DNA from: Candidatus Methanobinarius endosymbioticus
Lineage (GTDB): Archaea > Methanobacteriota > Methanobacteria > Methanobacteriales > Methanobacteriaceae
Assembly: GCA_003315655.1 (NCBI GenBank)
Contig: NIZT01000025.1
Location: 62,001-126,000, forward strand
Direction of reading: 5' to 3'
DNA: 64,000 bases
Position 1 is the stretch's first letter. The number at the start of each line of letters is the position of its first letter. Made by a program: the position numbers and the translations under genes. The notes under the pieces are model-generated. The model had not been told where the DNA came from. It saw only the letters and a list, made by a program, of their open reading frames with translations, and ran no database searches. Shown here piece by piece: positions 22,401-32,831 of the stretch.

Positions 22401-22419
22401 AGAAAAGTACTTATCGGAA

Positions 22420-22731
22420 TTATCCGAATAAAGCACCTAATCCAGCTGCAGCTTCCTCTTCAGAAGCTTCCTCTTCTTCTTCCTCTTCTTCTTCCTCTTC
22501 TTCTGGTTCATCTGCTGCTTCATTAGCTGCTTCATTAGCTGCAGGAGCTGTTGCCATAGCAGTAGTCGCCATAGCTTCTTCAATATCTACATCTTCTAAA
22601 GCTGCGATTAAAGCTTTGATTCTAGCATCATCTGCTTCAATTCCTGCTGCTTCAATTATACTTTTAACGTTTGCTTCATTAATATCTTTATCTGAGCTGT
22701 GCAAAATCATTGCTGCATATATATATTCCAT
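22420..22731 (-). CDS. rpl12: Ribosomal stalk protein P1 (L12e)
   Basis: A 103-residue archaeal P1. It has an N-terminal helical dimerisation domain that binds P0, then an Ala-rich hinge. An unusually long glutamate run of more than ten residues follows, ending in [10 protein letters not shown], the conserved tail that recruits translation factors. It is the last gene of the spt5-rpl11-rpl1-rpl10-rpl12 group, 136 bases after rpl10. Length matches the family. The Glu run is encoded by repeated GAA/GAG codons and is probably prone to length change. Confidence 0.96.
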   Translation of the reverse strand: MEYIYAAMILHSSDKDINEANVKSIIEAAGIEADDARIKALIAALEDVDIEEAMATTAMATAPAANEAANEAADEPEEEEEEEEEEEEASEEEAAAGLGALFG

Positions 22732-22867
22732 GTTTTCACCTTAATATTTAATTATATTTAAATTTTTAAATTTTAATGTTAATTTAATTAGTAAAATTTA
22801 ACAAATGTTGATTAATTAAAAACTTTAAATTATGATTTTGATAAATGTTATTTATTATGTTATTTAT

Positions 22868-23887
22868 TTAACCAAATAAAGCTCCAAGGCCCGCAGCTGC
22901 TTCCTCTTCAGCTTCTTCCTCTTCAGCTTCTTCTTTATCTTCAGCTTCTTCTTTATCTTCAGTTTCCTCAACTACAGGTTCTGTAGATACAGGAGCATTA
23001 GATAATTTTTCAAGAAGTTCATCATCAAGAGCACCTTCTTTATCAGATATTGCACTAGCTAATGCTAACATTTCAGCATTTACAAGAGCTATTAAAGATT
23101 CAGTTGTCTCAGATGTGAGAATAGACGCATTCATAGCTAAGTTAAATGACTTACTATTTGCATTTTGGACAATAGCAACAATAGTTTCTTTAGTAGGTAT
23201 TCCAGCATTAACAGAAAGATTAAATGCCTGTAAAAATGCATTTTGGAGATCTGCCAATGTTTTTTCGTCGTCAACAGTTAATAAATCAGAAGTATAAACT
23301 GTATTTTCTTCATAAGCTGCTTGTAAATCAATTCCTACTTCCATAGGATGGATATCAAGTCTTGTTAACATATTAACTACTTGCTTAGAAACTGGTTCGC
23401 CAGCTTTAACAACTACATGATCTTTAGAAACTACAATTTTTCCTTTATCAATCTTAGCAGGTATTCCTACTTGTTGTAAATCACCTAATAATGGTCCTGG
23501 CTCAAAACCAGTATTTCCTTCAGGTACAACAATATCAGAATCAGGAACATTTCCCTCTTTTGCAGGAGCTGATGTTTTACTACTTTCTAATATTTTGAAC
23601 AATTTAAAAGGATTCATGTCAGTGAATACAATTGCAGGTTGTCCATTCATGTGATTTGAAAGGTCTATAATGTTTTCTTTTTTATCATTACAGTCTTCAA
23701 AAGCTAAATCGATTAAATTCTTTTTAGACATTCTAATAACAGCTTTGCCTTGTAAAGATTGCCTCATTTTTTGAAATTGTCTTGCTGGTATGTCTAATAA
23801 ATTAACTATACCAATAACTTCATATGAGTCGATTAAACTTTTGAGTTCTTTAACCTCTTTTTTTTTCCATTCAGCAACATGAGCCAT
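22868..23887 (-). CDS. rpl10: Ribosomal protein L10 (P0)
   Basis: A 339-residue P0, the stalk base that binds 23S rRNA and carries several P1 dimers. It begins [19 protein letters not shown], contains [19 protein letters not shown] in the rRNA-binding domain, and ends in an acidic Glu/Ala stretch and the same [10 protein letters not shown] tail as P1. The ATG lies one base after the rpl1 stop, with a GAGGGTGAT ribosome site inside the last rpl1 codons, so translation of the two is likely coupled. Confidence 0.96.
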   Translation of the reverse strand: MAHVAEWKKKEVKELKSLIDSYEVIGIVNLLDIPARQFQKMRQSLQGKAVIRMSKKNLIDLAFEDCNDKKENIIDLSNHMNGQPAIVFTDMNPFKLFKILESSKTSAPAKEGNVPDSDIVVPEGNTGFEPGPLLGDLQQVGIPAKIDKGKIVVSKDHVVVKAGEPVSKQVVNMLTRLDIHPMEVGIDLQAAYEENTVYTSDLLTVDDEKTLADLQNAFLQAFNLSVNAGIPTKETIVAIVQNANSKSFNLAMNASILTSETTESLIALVNAEMLALASAISDKEGALDDELLEKLSNAPVSTEPVVEETEDKEEAEDKEEAEEEEAEEEAAAGLGALFG

Positions 23888-23888
23888 T

Positions 23889-24527
23889 TTAAATCACCCT
23901 CACTACTGAACCCATTGTTGTTTTAACAAACATGGATTTAATTTGGTTTCTTCCTTTTTCTAAATTGCGGTCTAAGACTGTGAGAACTGCCTCGATATTT
24001 TCAGCTATTTGCTCGTCACTCATATCTTGAGTTCCAACTAAAGTTTGAATACTTGCTTGGTCTTTAACACCTATTTTAACAGTACTTTTTAATCTTTCGA
24101 TTAATAGTTCTGCTTTAGCATTAGCAGGCACTGGTTTAGGCATTTTCTTTCTCGGACCTAAAACTGGTCCTAAAAACCTACCAACAAGTGGCATCATATC
24201 AACCTGAGCTATGAAAAAGTCATGGGAATTAGCTATTTTTTTAGCTTGTTTCCTATTTTTACCATACTCTTCTAAATCTTCTTTAGTCACAACAAGATCG
24301 ATACCAGCGTTTTTAGCTTGAACTGCTAATTCCCCATCTGCGATAAAGCCTATTTTTACTTCTTTACCACGTCCATTAGGGAGAGCAACTTCTTCATCAA
24401 ACCGATTTTCTGGTTTTTTGATGTCTAAATCATTGATGTTTACAATTACATCAATAGATTGTGTGAAGTTTCTCGGCTTAGATTCTTCTTTTGCCTTCTT
24501 CACCGCTTCCATAATCTCTTGTGTCAT
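23889..24527 (-). CDS. rpl1: Ribosomal protein L1
   Basis: A 212-residue L1 of the large-subunit stalk near the E site. It has the archaeal N-terminus with [20 protein letters not shown] and the conserved [12 protein letters not shown] (about 125-136) that contacts rRNA. In methanogens L1 can repress its own mRNA. Here a short perfect inverted repeat TGAACTT-T-AAGTTCA (24539-24553) sits just before the GGAGG ribosome site, a position compatible with such control, though I cannot show L1 binding. A 300-base gap separates it from rpl11. Confidence 0.95.
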   Translation of the reverse strand: MTQEIMEAVKKAKEESKPRNFTQSIDVIVNINDLDIKKPENRFDEEVALPNGRGKEVKIGFIADGELAVQAKNAGIDLVVTKEDLEEYGKNRKQAKKIANSHDFFIAQVDMMPLVGRFLGPVLGPRKKMPKPVPANAKAELLIERLKSTVKIGVKDQASIQTLVGTQDMSDEQIAENIEAVLTVLDRNLEKGRNQIKSMFVKTTMGSVVRVI

Positions 24528-24827
24528 ATAAATCCTCCATGAACTTTAAGTTCACAATTGGATATTCTTTGGTTTCATGATCAACTGAAAATCAATAAAA
24601 TTGTAGTATTTGTAGTATTTTTATCTAAATATAATTAAATATCCTAATACTTTAGTATTGATTTAATCAATTGTATGAAATTTATTGTATCAGTTATATT
24701 AAGTTATAATTACATTAAATGAATTAAATCATAATATAACATCATTTACATGATTTTAAATTAATATATGAATAATATATGAATAATTTTTATTAAAATT
24801 ATTATTTTTTTATTAAAGCTATTGTGC
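24528..24827. other. rpl11-rpl1 intergenic leader
   Basis: Three hundred bases inside an otherwise tight ribosomal cluster. It is AT-rich apart from about 60 bases next to rpl1 that contain a short inverted repeat overlapping the ribosome site region (24539-24553). This probably holds a separate promoter and leader for the rpl1-rpl10-rpl12 genes. Confidence 0.4.
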
Positions 24828-25310
24828 TTATTCAACGAGAATATCGTCGTATTCCCCAGCATCAACACCTTTTTGTGCTTCTCTTGGATCTTTACAATCT
24901 ACAGTAATACCCATACTCACACAAGTACCCATTACTTCTTTAGCACCATGTTTATAATCATTAGCTAAAAGTGAATCAAATTTCATTCTAGCTACTTTTA
25001 AAGCTTGTTCCACAGATAAATCTGCTACTTTATCTAAGCCTGGGTCTTGAGAAGCTTTTTCAATGTTGAGTTCATCCATAATAAGAGCTGTTGTTGGTGG
25101 AGTACCAATTTCTATTTCAAAGTCTTTAGTATCACTATCAATTATTATTTTAACTGGTACTTTCATTCCTTCGAAATCAGCACTTTTGTTGTTGATTTGT
25201 TCAACAACATGCATCATATTAAGTCCGAAAGGGCCGATAGCTGGACCAAGAGGTGGTCCTGGAGTTGCACTTCCCCCTTCAATAAGAATTTCTACGGTAT
25301 CTTTAGCCAT
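24828..25310 (-). CDS. rpl11: Ribosomal protein L11
   Basis: A 160-residue L11 that binds the GTPase-associated region of 23S rRNA. The N-terminal domain has [20 protein letters not shown], the proline-rich linker-contact motif. The C-terminal RNA-binding domain has [12 protein letters not shown] and a conserved [10 protein letters not shown]. The ATG overlaps the spt5 stop by one base (TAATG), implying coupled translation. The family-typical length and uninterrupted frame make this certain. Confidence 0.97.
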   Translation of the reverse strand: MAKDTVEILIEGGSATPGPPLGPAIGPFGLNMMHVVEQINNKSADFEGMKVPVKIIIDSDTKDFEIEIGTPPTTALIMDELNIEKASQDPGLDKVADLSVEQALKVARMKFDSLLANDYKHGAKEVMGTCVSMGITVDCKDPREAQKGVDAGEYDDILVE

Positions 25311-25798
25311 TAGTTAGCCTCCTTTTGTATAATTCTAATTTGATCTGCTTTAACAGTTACAGGAATTGGAACTGCAGCTTCAATTAATTCAAGAACAACT
25401 TCTTCACGTGATTCATCAATACGAACCACTTTTGCTCTTTCTCCTTTAAAAGGTCCAGAAATAAGTTCTACAATACTTCCTTTTTGGATAGAAGATATTA
25501 TTGGTTCTGGATTTAAGAATTTTTTAACCTCTTCAAATGTTACAATATTGGCATCACCAGCAGTCTTTGATTTACTCTCGACAATTCCTCTTAAATGAGG
25601 TATTTTGAATGCTGGATTTTGCATATCAATTTTAGTTGAAGATTCCACTAAGATATAACCTTTTAAAGATTCGGGTACTAGAATAGCTCCTACGTCAATA
25701 CCACTATCTTTTGATTTCCTAGCTAACATTCGAGCCACATTTCTCTCTTGACCTGTTGCTGTCTTGAGAGCATATATGGAATTTTTATGGTCTTCCAT
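25310..25798 (-). CDS. spt5: Transcription elongation factor Spt5 (NusG)
   Basis: A 162-residue archaeal Spt5. An N-terminal NGN domain ([20 protein letters not shown]) clamps RNA polymerase, and a C-terminal KOW domain (about 100-160; [19 protein letters not shown]) follows. It couples elongation to the ribosome. It overlaps rpl11 by one base and begins the ribosomal stalk operon, downstream of secE in gene order as in other Methanobacteriales, but here separated from secE by about 650 non-coding bases. Confidence 0.96.
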   Translation of the reverse strand: MEDHKNSIYALKTATGQERNVARMLARKSKDSGIDVGAILVPESLKGYILVESSTKIDMQNPAFKIPHLRGIVESKSKTAGDANIVTFEEVKKFLNPEPIISSIQKGSIVELISGPFKGERAKVVRIDESREEVVLELIEAAVPIPVTVKADQIRIIQKEAN

Positions 25799-26446
25799 TT
25801 AAAATACACCTATACAAATTAAAATTTTATTAATTGTATTTAATTTACTAACTATATTTAATATAATCTAATATTAAACTAATATTATATATTTTAAATA
25901 TTTAATATTTTTAAAATTTTAATTATTTATTTAATAAAATTAAACTAATCTCAATACAAACAATACAATTTAAATAAATAATTAAATAAACTATTTAATT
26001 AAGGTAAAACAGTACCTTGATAAACATTATTAAATTGCATGATATAAATTTTTTATAATTTTAATTATATAATTTTAAATCATAACCTAAATTATAAATA
26101 ATTTTAAACTATAATTTTATTTTAATATTAAAATTAGTATTATATTATTAAATTAGTATTATATTATTTATATTAATTCTATATTTATATTTTTCAAGTA
26201 TTTAAAGGTTTCAAAATAATATATATTTTATAAAAAAATATCATGAAAAATATTGTGAAAAGCATTTAAAAACTTTAAAAAAAATTTAAAATTCAAAAAT
26301 TTTTTCTAAAAATTCTTTATTTTTCTTAAGATTCATTTCAATATTGAATATATAAAAATAAGTCGATAATTGATAATTGTTGAAAATGATTAAAAATTGA
26401 AATTTTAATATCAGAAATATTAATTAATATATATTTATTAATTAAC
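25799..26446. other. AT-rich gap between spt5 and secE
   Basis: About 650 bases with no open frame or RNA that I can support. Related genomes usually have secE and spt5 adjacent, so the length is unusual and fits eroded or expanded intergenic DNA. It must contain a promoter for spt5. Confidence 0.45.
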
Positions 26447-26626
26447 TTATATTCCAATTAATTGGAAAACTAAAGCAATTATAAAGCCAATAACTCCTAA
26501 AATAGCTATTCCAATAGCTGTTACTTTTGAAAAATTGAGATATTCCTCTCTATTTGGTTTTTTAGAAACCCTTAATACTCTTTTACATTCTTTAAAAAAA
26601 CGATTCACTGATTCTTGAACACTCAT
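26447..26626 (-). CDS. secE: Preprotein translocase subunit SecE (Sec61 gamma)
   Basis: A 59-codon gene, short enough to be missed by length filters. The protein starts MSVQESVNRFFKECKRVLRV, the amphipathic helix of SecE/Sec61-gamma, then KKPNREEYLNFSKVTAIGI and a single C-terminal membrane helix (AILGVIGFIIALVFQLI). It clamps SecY in the protein-conducting channel. The ATG is preceded by AGGGGATC, a strong ribosome site. Its place between ftsZ and spt5 on the same strand is the expected gene order in Methanobacteriales. Confidence 0.93.
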   Translation of the reverse strand: MSVQESVNRFFKECKRVLRVSKKPNREEYLNFSKVTAIGIAILGVIGFIIALVFQLIGI

Positions 26627-27174
26627 TAAGATCCCCTATTTTATTTTGAAAATAAGGTTATGAATTTAATTACTAATTTAAAACCTTATATGTACTTAAA
26701 TTATCTAAATATTAATAAATTATAATAGAATTTATAAATTAATCTAAAGAATTATAAATATTTACAAAATATTTACTATCAATTATTTAATAAGATTATA
26801 ATTAAGATATAATCAATATTTTAATAGGTTTAAAATTATAGATTAAAATTATTTATAATAATATTATAATTATTATTTTATATTTATAAAGTTTTGCCTT
26901 AATCAATTCTTAATCAATAATTTTATATTTTTTATATTTTATATTATATTTACTTAATTGAGAAATATATAATCTAAAATCTGTATTACTAACTTAATTA
27001 TAATATCTATCTAAGTGATAGTTAGAAAATTAATTATTATTAATTCATAAGTAGTAATTAATAAAAAGGGTAGTAATAAACTAGTAATTAATAAATTTAT
27101 TACAATATTAATGAAAATTAAAAAATAAGAATAATTAAGTAAAAAAGAATTAAATAAAAAAATATTGAAAAATA
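26627..27174. other. AT-rich gap between secE and ftsZ
   Basis: About 550 bases with no supported gene. One small region near 26995-27085 has slightly higher complexity (several short TAGTAATTAATA-like repeats) but no clear structure. Confidence 0.4.
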
Positions 27175-28320
27175 TTAGAATGATCCATCAATAAAATCAT
27201 CTAAAGGATCAGATTCTATATCAGAAGAAACATTATCCATATCTGCTACATCAATTTTTTCAATAGCTCTTTCACTATATTCATCTTGATTTTTAACACC
27301 AGAAACAACAATTGTTGTTCTAACCATATTTTGTAGGTTTTCATCAATTTGAACACCCCAAATAACATTAGCTTCTGGGTCTAATTTATCAGCAACAATT
27401 TGAACAATCTTTTCAGATTCGTGTAATGTTAAATCTGAACTACCAGATATATTAATTAATGCACCTTTTGCATTTGAAATGTCTAAATCAAGTAACGGAC
27501 TGTTTAAAGCTTCGTGAACAGATTCTAATGCTCTGTCACCAGATTCAGATTCACCCATACCAATCATCGCCATACCAGATCCTTGCATGATACTTCTGAT
27601 ATCTGCGAAATCAAGGTTAACTAAACTTTTCTTAGTTATTAATTCTGTTATTCCTTTAACAGCTCTTCCTAAAATCTCATCAGAAACCATGAAAGCTTTA
27701 TTTAATGGCAAATTTGGAGCTACTTCTAATAGTTTATCATTAGGAATGATAATAACAGTATCAGTAGTATTTTTAAGCTTTTCTAAACCTTTTTCTGCAT
27801 TTTCTCTTCTTTTTATACCTTCTGCTGAAAATGGCATAGTAGCTACAGCTACGGTCAAAGCACCAGCTTTTTTAGCCAATTTTGAGATTACAGGAGCAGA
27901 ACCAGTCCCAGTTCCCCCACCAAGACCACAAGTTACAAATATCAGGTCAGAGTCTTCGAGTTCATCTCTTATATCATCTTCGCTTTCTTCAGCACATTCT
28001 TCTCCAACTTCGGGATCTCCACCAGCACCTAAACCATGACAAGTTTTCTTACCTAAAAGGAGTTTTTTACCAGATTGACTGTAAAATAAATCCTGAGCAT
28101 CAGTATTGACAGTTATTGTATCTGCACCATCGATACCAATCTCATTTAATCTAGATACAGTATTATTTCCAGCTCCACCAGCACCAATTACAAAAATTTT
28201 AGTCCGGCTTTGTTCCATCATATCCATAAGTTCATCGTCTAGGTCTGCTGAAATTCTTGTTGGAGCCTGTTTTTCCATTCTCTTTTCAGAATCTTTGATT
28301 GCATCATTTAAAAATTTCAC
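27175..28320 (-). CDS. ftsZ: Cell division GTPase FtsZ
   Basis: A 381-residue tubulin homologue that assembles the division ring. GGGTGTG (134-140) is the nucleotide-binding signature, [16 protein letters not shown] (43-58) the first loop, and NLDFADI the T7 synergy loop that completes the partner GTPase site. An archaeal-type N-terminal extension of about 40 residues precedes the Rossmann core. The acidic C-terminus ([15 protein letters not shown]) may be the partner-binding tail. It is intact and at the head of the secE-spt5-rpl group. Confidence 0.97.
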   Translation of the reverse strand: MKFLNDAIKDSEKRMEKQAPTRISADLDDELMDMMEQSRTKIFVIGAGGAGNNTVSRLNEIGIDGADTITVNTDAQDLFYSQSGKKLLLGKKTCHGLGAGGDPEVGEECAEESEDDIRDELEDSDLIFVTCGLGGGTGTGSAPVISKLAKKAGALTVAVATMPFSAEGIKRRENAEKGLEKLKNTTDTVIIIPNDKLLEVAPNLPLNKAFMVSDEILGRAVKGITELITKKSLVNLDFADIRSIMQGSGMAMIGMGESESGDRALESVHEALNSPLLDLDISNAKGALINISGSSDLTLHESEKIVQIVADKLDPEANVIWGVQIDENLQNMVRTTIVVSGVKNQDEYSERAIEKIDVADMDNVSSDIESDPLDDFIDGSF

Positions 28321-28802
28321 TTACTGACCCCCATTAACTATAATTAAATTTTAAACTACAATTATGTTAATTTATATTATGTTAATTAGATTTGTAAGAA
28401 GTTATATTTAAATGCAACAGTATAAATCTTAAAAATCTAAATATTAGATAGGAATTTTAGATAAAATTCTCAAATCCACACCAATATAAGATAATTATCA
28501 GATGAAAATTTTAATTGTAACTTTAATCATCAAAATAAATGAAAAATTCAAATAAAAATATGATTATTAATAATCTTATCATTATTAAGAAAAAATGTTT
28601 AAATAATAATTATTTCAAATCAAATACATGATCATTTTGTTCATCTAATTATTCTAAAATTGAATTTTAATGTGTTAATAAAAAAAAGAAATGATTATTG
28701 ATCAAAATAATAAAAACCTATAATAATAAAAATATCATATAATAATAAAAATATATTATATCTGCAATTTATACACTATCATATAATAAAAAATCTATCT
28801 TT
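28321..28802. other. AT-rich region upstream of ftsZ
   Basis: About 480 bases between the ftsZ start and the next minus-strand stop. No gene or RNA was recognised. The stretch 28430-28690 is a little less AT-biased than its surroundings but carries stop codons in every frame. Confidence 0.4.
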
Positions 28803-29384
28803 TTAATCTCTAGGCATAGCTAATATTTCATGTATTCTCATATCAAAAACATTGGTCATGTTAGCTGGTGTAAGTATAACAGCAGAATCTGATCCATTAG
28901 CTCTTCCTCCAATAGCTAATATTTGTTCTCCAATTGGAATAAGTCCTGCATCTGCTAGCATGATACTAATTTCAGCGCAAACTTTGATTCCTTGAGAAAA
29001 CATTCTAAATGTTTCAGCTATAAGTTCAACTGGAGTGACTCCTCCAAATTTATTTGATATTCCTCTTCCAACACCACTGAAAGCATGAGATCCTGAAAAA
29101 GTTATTATTCCCCTATCTTCGAGTTTTTTTCTCATTTTGGAAGTTATTTCAAGCTGATTTTTCTCTCTAAAGCCAGAATGGTGAGTTGCATTTACAATAG
29201 TTATTTTATCTTCAATATTTGCTTCTTTTAAAACATTAGCTAATTTAAAAGCAGTTTCACCAGAAACAGAAGCTATCGCAACATATTTAATATCTGAATT
29301 TAATAATTTTTCTTTAACTATATTCATTAATTCATCAGTGTTTTCTTTTCCAGGTTTTTCAAAATAATTTATGTCTTTTTTCAT
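28803..29384 (-). CDS. Pyruvate kinase alpha/beta (C-terminal) domain-like protein
   Basis: A 193-residue stand-alone protein resembling the allosteric C-terminal domain of pyruvate kinase without its catalytic barrel. Seen are VAIASVSGETAFKLANVLK, IVNATHHSGFREK, FSGSHAFSGVGRGISNKFGG and IAIGGRANGSDSAVIL-like strands. Homologues occur in many methanogens; their substrate is unknown. A GGAGG site precedes the ATG. It lies divergent from comA, with 417 bases between. Confidence 0.8.
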   Translation of the reverse strand: MKKDINYFEKPGKENTDELMNIVKEKLLNSDIKYVAIASVSGETAFKLANVLKEANIEDKITIVNATHHSGFREKNQLEITSKMRKKLEDRGIITFSGSHAFSGVGRGISNKFGGVTPVELIAETFRMFSQGIKVCAEISIMLADAGLIPIGEQILAIGGRANGSDSAVILTPANMTNVFDMRIHEILAMPRD

Positions 29385-29801
29385 ATTAAATCCTCCATAA
29401 ATTTATTAATTCTATTTATTTTAGAACTATTTATACATTATTGCGACATATTTTTAAGATCAGTATATAGATATTTTATAATATTTACCATTAATCGTGT
29501 TTTATATAGAATTATTGTGCTTCATTATATATTTTAATTTATATTATTCGGCATAGTATGTATTTTATTGTTATAATTCATTATTAACATATTTTTCAGT
29601 ATTATCATATTTAGTCATGAAAATATTAATTAATAAAGTATATTTTAATTGAATGGATATCTATTTTTATCTTTAATAATAATAAATAATAATTATGAAT
29701 AATAATAGAAAATAGAATATATAATGATATATAGATTAAAAATTAATAATAAATTTAAAATAATACTAAAATAAAAATATTTATTTAAAAGAAGTGATTA
29801 C
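29385..29801. other. Divergent intergenic region before comA
   Basis: About 420 bases between two divergent genes, expected to hold both promoters. TTTATA-like boxes are plentiful in this composition and none can be singled out with confidence. Confidence 0.4.
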
Positions 29802-30572
29802 ATGAAATGTTTTGAATTTTTACTTCCCCAAAGAGAAAATAAACCTAGAAAAAAAGGATGTACTATGGTATTAGATAAAGGACTTGGTTTTGAAACTGCA
29901 AAAAGTCTAATGGAAATAATGGAAGAATATGTTGACTTTTTAAAATTTGGTTGGGGAACAATAATTGTTCATGATAAAGAAATAATAGAAAGAAAGGTAG
30001 AAATGTATAAATCTTTTGATATAATTCCATATACTGGTGGAACACTTTTTGAAATAGCATATATAAATAATAAGATACCTGAATTTTTTAAAGAAGTTAC
30101 TTCAATAGGTTTTGAAGCTATTGAAATATCTGATGGATCTACTGATATGACTGAAGAGGAAAAGGTTGATTATATTAAAGAAGCTAAAGAAAAAGGTTTT
30201 TATGTTTTATCCGAAGTAGGTAAAAAAGATCCAGAAGCAGATGCGGGTATTACAGTAGATAAAAGAATAGAATTGATAAATGCAGAATTAAAAGATGGTT
30301 CTGATAAAGTAATCATAGAAGCTAGAGAAGGTGGGAAAAATATCGGCATCTATGATGAAAAAGGAACTGCAAAAGAAGAAGAAGTAGATTATCTTTTAAA
30401 AAACATCCCTGAGGAAAAAATCATCTGGGAAGCTCCTAATAAAGACCAGCAGATTTATTTTGTTTTAAAACTTGGAAAAGAAGTTAATCTTGGAAATATC
30501 TCAACAAAAGATATAACTTCCCTTGAAACAATCCGTAGAGGACTTAAAGGAGATACAATATATAAAGTCTGA
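29802..30572 (+). CDS. comA: Phosphosulfolactate synthase ComA
   Basis: A 256-residue TIM-barrel enzyme that adds sulfite to phosphoenolpyruvate to give (2R)-phospho-3-sulfolactate, the first committed step of coenzyme M synthesis. Seen are TMVLDKGLGFETAKSLMEI, VDFLKFGWGT, PYTGGTLFEIAYINNK and VIIEAREGGKNIGIYD, all typical of the family. Length is normal. A GAAGTGA element precedes the ATG. It ends at a TGA, showing that TGA is used as a stop here. It confirms a methanogen that makes its own coenzyme M. Confidence 0.94.
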   Translation: MKCFEFLLPQRENKPRKKGCTMVLDKGLGFETAKSLMEIMEEYVDFLKFGWGTIIVHDKEIIERKVEMYKSFDIIPYTGGTLFEIAYINNKIPEFFKEVTSIGFEAIEISDGSTDMTEEEKVDYIKEAKEKGFYVLSEVGKKDPEADAGITVDKRIELINAELKDGSDKVIIEAREGGKNIGIYDEKGTAKEEEVDYLLKNIPEEKIIWEAPNKDQQIYFVLKLGKEVNLGNISTKDITSLETIRRGLKGDTIYKV

Positions 30573-30606
30573 TTAATAATATTAATAATAATCAATAAAT
30601 GATTTT

Positions 30607-31521
30607 ATGAAAAAAAATAATTCTCCCATACACTATAAAATAGCTAAAAATAAAAAGGGAATAGAATACAAGTATATAAAACATGAAAACTATACACTAA
30701 TTCCCATTGAAACAAAATACATCAAAGTAAATGAAAATCTTGATAAAATCATTAATCCAGCTATGAATTTATTAGAGGATGGAGATTATTTAGTAATAGC
30801 TGAAACTCCAATAGCTATTTCACAAGGAAGATTAGTGGATGAAGTAGATTATACTCCTGGAATATCTGCAAAAATTTTAGCTACTCTATGGAGCAAATAT
30901 ATTTGGGGTTATATACTTGGACCATTATTTAGAATTAAAAAAAGAACTATTAAAAATCTCAGACGTCTCCCACATGAGTCAAAAAGACATAAAGAAGTTG
31001 TTTTAAAATTATACGGATGGAAACATGCATTAAAACCTGCTTCGGAGGCAGGAATAGATTTAAGTAATGCACCTGGAACTTCGGTTTCTTTACTTCCTGA
31101 AAATCCTAAAAAAATAGCTATAGAAATAGCCAATAAAATAAAATCTAAAACAGATGTTTCAGGAAAAGTTTTGATTATTGATACAGATGCAACATATAAA
31201 AGAAAAGATAAATATTTCACAGGATTACCAACAGCTATTGATGGAATTAGTTCTGATAATGGTTTTTTTGCTTATGTTTTAGGACAATTATCAACCAATG
31301 CAGGCTCTACACCATTGGGCAGTTCATGGGATAGTGACGTTGAAGAAGCTATAGAAATAGCTAATATAGCTGAAGACTATCAAAAAATGTTATCAGCAAA
31401 TATTGAGACTATTCATAGTGTAAAAAGTGTTTTAGGAAGTGATTTAGATGACGTTACTATTGAAGATCTTGATTCTATTACACATACACCTGCAGTTATA
31501 ATAAGAAATAATAAAAAATAA
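30607..31521 (+). CDS. CofE-like protein (F420-0:gamma-glutamyl ligase related)
   Basis: A 304-residue protein with the fold signature of the coenzyme F420-0:L-glutamate ligase superfamily: an early IPIETKYIKVNENLD, EDGDYLVIAETPIAISQGR, and a conserved IIDTDATYKRK (about 195-205) where metal-binding Asp residues sit. It differs from true CofE in several motifs, so F420 glutamylation is uncertain. It is 34 bases downstream of comA on the same strand, suggesting co-transcription of two coenzyme-related genes. Confidence 0.6.
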   Translation: MKKNNSPIHYKIAKNKKGIEYKYIKHENYTLIPIETKYIKVNENLDKIINPAMNLLEDGDYLVIAETPIAISQGRLVDEVDYTPGISAKILATLWSKYIWGYILGPLFRIKKRTIKNLRRLPHESKRHKEVVLKLYGWKHALKPASEAGIDLSNAPGTSVSLLPENPKKIAIEIANKIKSKTDVSGKVLIIDTDATYKRKDKYFTGLPTAIDGISSDNGFFAYVLGQLSTNAGSTPLGSSWDSDVEEAIEIANIAEDYQKMLSANIETIHSVKSVLGSDLDDVTIEDLDSITHTPAVIIRNNKK

Positions 31522-31838
31522 TAAATATACGTTATGACATATTATATAATGCTATCAATATTTAAAAATTACCATATTATTTCATGATTTATTTTTAGAT
31601 TTAATTGTATAAAAGTATTAATTTTTTAAAAAGTTATTACTATAATTAATTTTATATTATATGAACTACATATAATATAACAGTGATAGGATAGTGATAG
31701 CACATAATTGTTTTTTAGCGTGTTTTAACTATTTTAAGCATGTTTTTAGTGTCACAATGTGCTTATTCAATCGTTTATCCATCTACTAGATAATGTAATG
31801 TTTTATAAGGGATTGCTTTTTATGAGAGGGTTGAGTAA
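31522..31838. promoter_or_regulatory. tfe upstream region with repeats and stem arms
   Basis: A near-perfect direct repeat AGTGATAG (31682-31689 and 31693-31700) is followed by stem arms AGCACAT (31699-31705) and ATGTGCT (31757-31763). Between them lie three related T-runs with AGCGTG, AGCATG and AGTGTC. A TTTATAAG box (about 31801-31809) lies roughly 30 bases before the ATG, with a GAGGG site in between. The segment 31680-31835 is more complex than typical spacers here. Confidence 0.45.
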
Positions 31839-32360
31839 ATGTTAGATGAACCATTAGTCCAAGAATTATTAAATGAAGTTGTACAAGCTGAAGAAAATTT
31901 ATCAATTGTTGAATGTTTAATAAATGGAACTAATACTGATGAAGAAATAGCTGAAAAAACTGAAATAAAATTAAATATTGTCAGAAAAATATTATATAAG
32001 TTATATGATTCAGGATTAGCTAGTTATAAAAGAAGTAAAGATCCTGAAACACAATGGTACACTTATTCCTGGGAATTTGATGCAGCTGGAGTAAATAACC
32101 AAATTAAAGAAAAATCAGCCAGTAAAATAGCTGATCTAAAAGAAAATTTGGAACTTGAAGAAAACAACATGTTTTTTGTTTGTCCAGAAGGACATTCACG
32201 ATTTGCATTTGATCAAGCATCAGAACTTGGATTTATATGTCCAGAATGCGGAAATGAAAGTACTTTCCAAGAAAATGATAGCATTATTAACAGAATAAAA
32301 GAAGAAATTGCAAATTATGAAAAAGCTTATTCATTCAGTATACCAGAAAATGCAAAATAA
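31839..32360 (+). CDS. tfe: Transcription factor E (TFIIE alpha)
   Basis: A 173-residue TFE that helps RNA polymerase open the promoter. The N-terminal winged helix (about 1-85) includes LSIVECLINGTNTDEEIAEK and VRKILYKLYDSGLASY. A C-terminal zinc ribbon has CPEGHSRFAFDQA and FICPECG. The first knuckle is CPEGH rather than CxxC, so either His takes over a ligand position or zinc binding is altered. It is monocistronic with a structured upstream region. Confidence 0.93.
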   Translation: MLDEPLVQELLNEVVQAEENLSIVECLINGTNTDEEIAEKTEIKLNIVRKILYKLYDSGLASYKRSKDPETQWYTYSWEFDAAGVNNQIKEKSASKIADLKENLELEENNMFFVCPEGHSRFAFDQASELGFICPECGNESTFQENDSIINRIKEEIANYEKAYSFSIPENAK

Positions 32361-32831
32361 TTAAATATACAAACACTTATTTTTCATTTTATTATTCCCC
32401 ATTTAACTAAAAACTTTAGATATAGAGCTTTAAAAGATCAATATTAATTTTATATCTCTATTAATTTTATTTTCATTATATTCTAATAATTAACTATTTC
32501 AAATCAATATTTTCAATAATTATTAATAATATTATTAGAGATTAAAAATACATAAAAATTCATTCTTATACTATCTTTAATATTTAAAATTTTTAATTAT
32601 TTTCACTTAATATATTAAATTATAAATAAAGTAATATATTTGAATTTAAATTAATATATTTAAATTATTATATCAAGTTATATATTTGAAACATAATTGA
32701 ATAATATATTTAAATTTAATTTATATATTTAATAACACATAATTGATTTAATATATTTTATTATATTTTTGATTATATATTCATAAATATAATCAATTTT
32801 ATCATTTAATTCATGAAAAAAGGCCGTTTGG
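32361..32831. other. AT-rich intergenic region
   Basis: About 470 bases between tfe and the HD-domain gene. A series of TAATATATTTAAATT-like imperfect repeats runs from about 32620 to 32770. I see no gene or RNA. Confidence 0.4.

Noticed and set aside
27587-28109. Long plus-strand open frames opposite ftsZ
   Set aside because: They result from codon bias on the antisense of ftsZ; no family features are seen.
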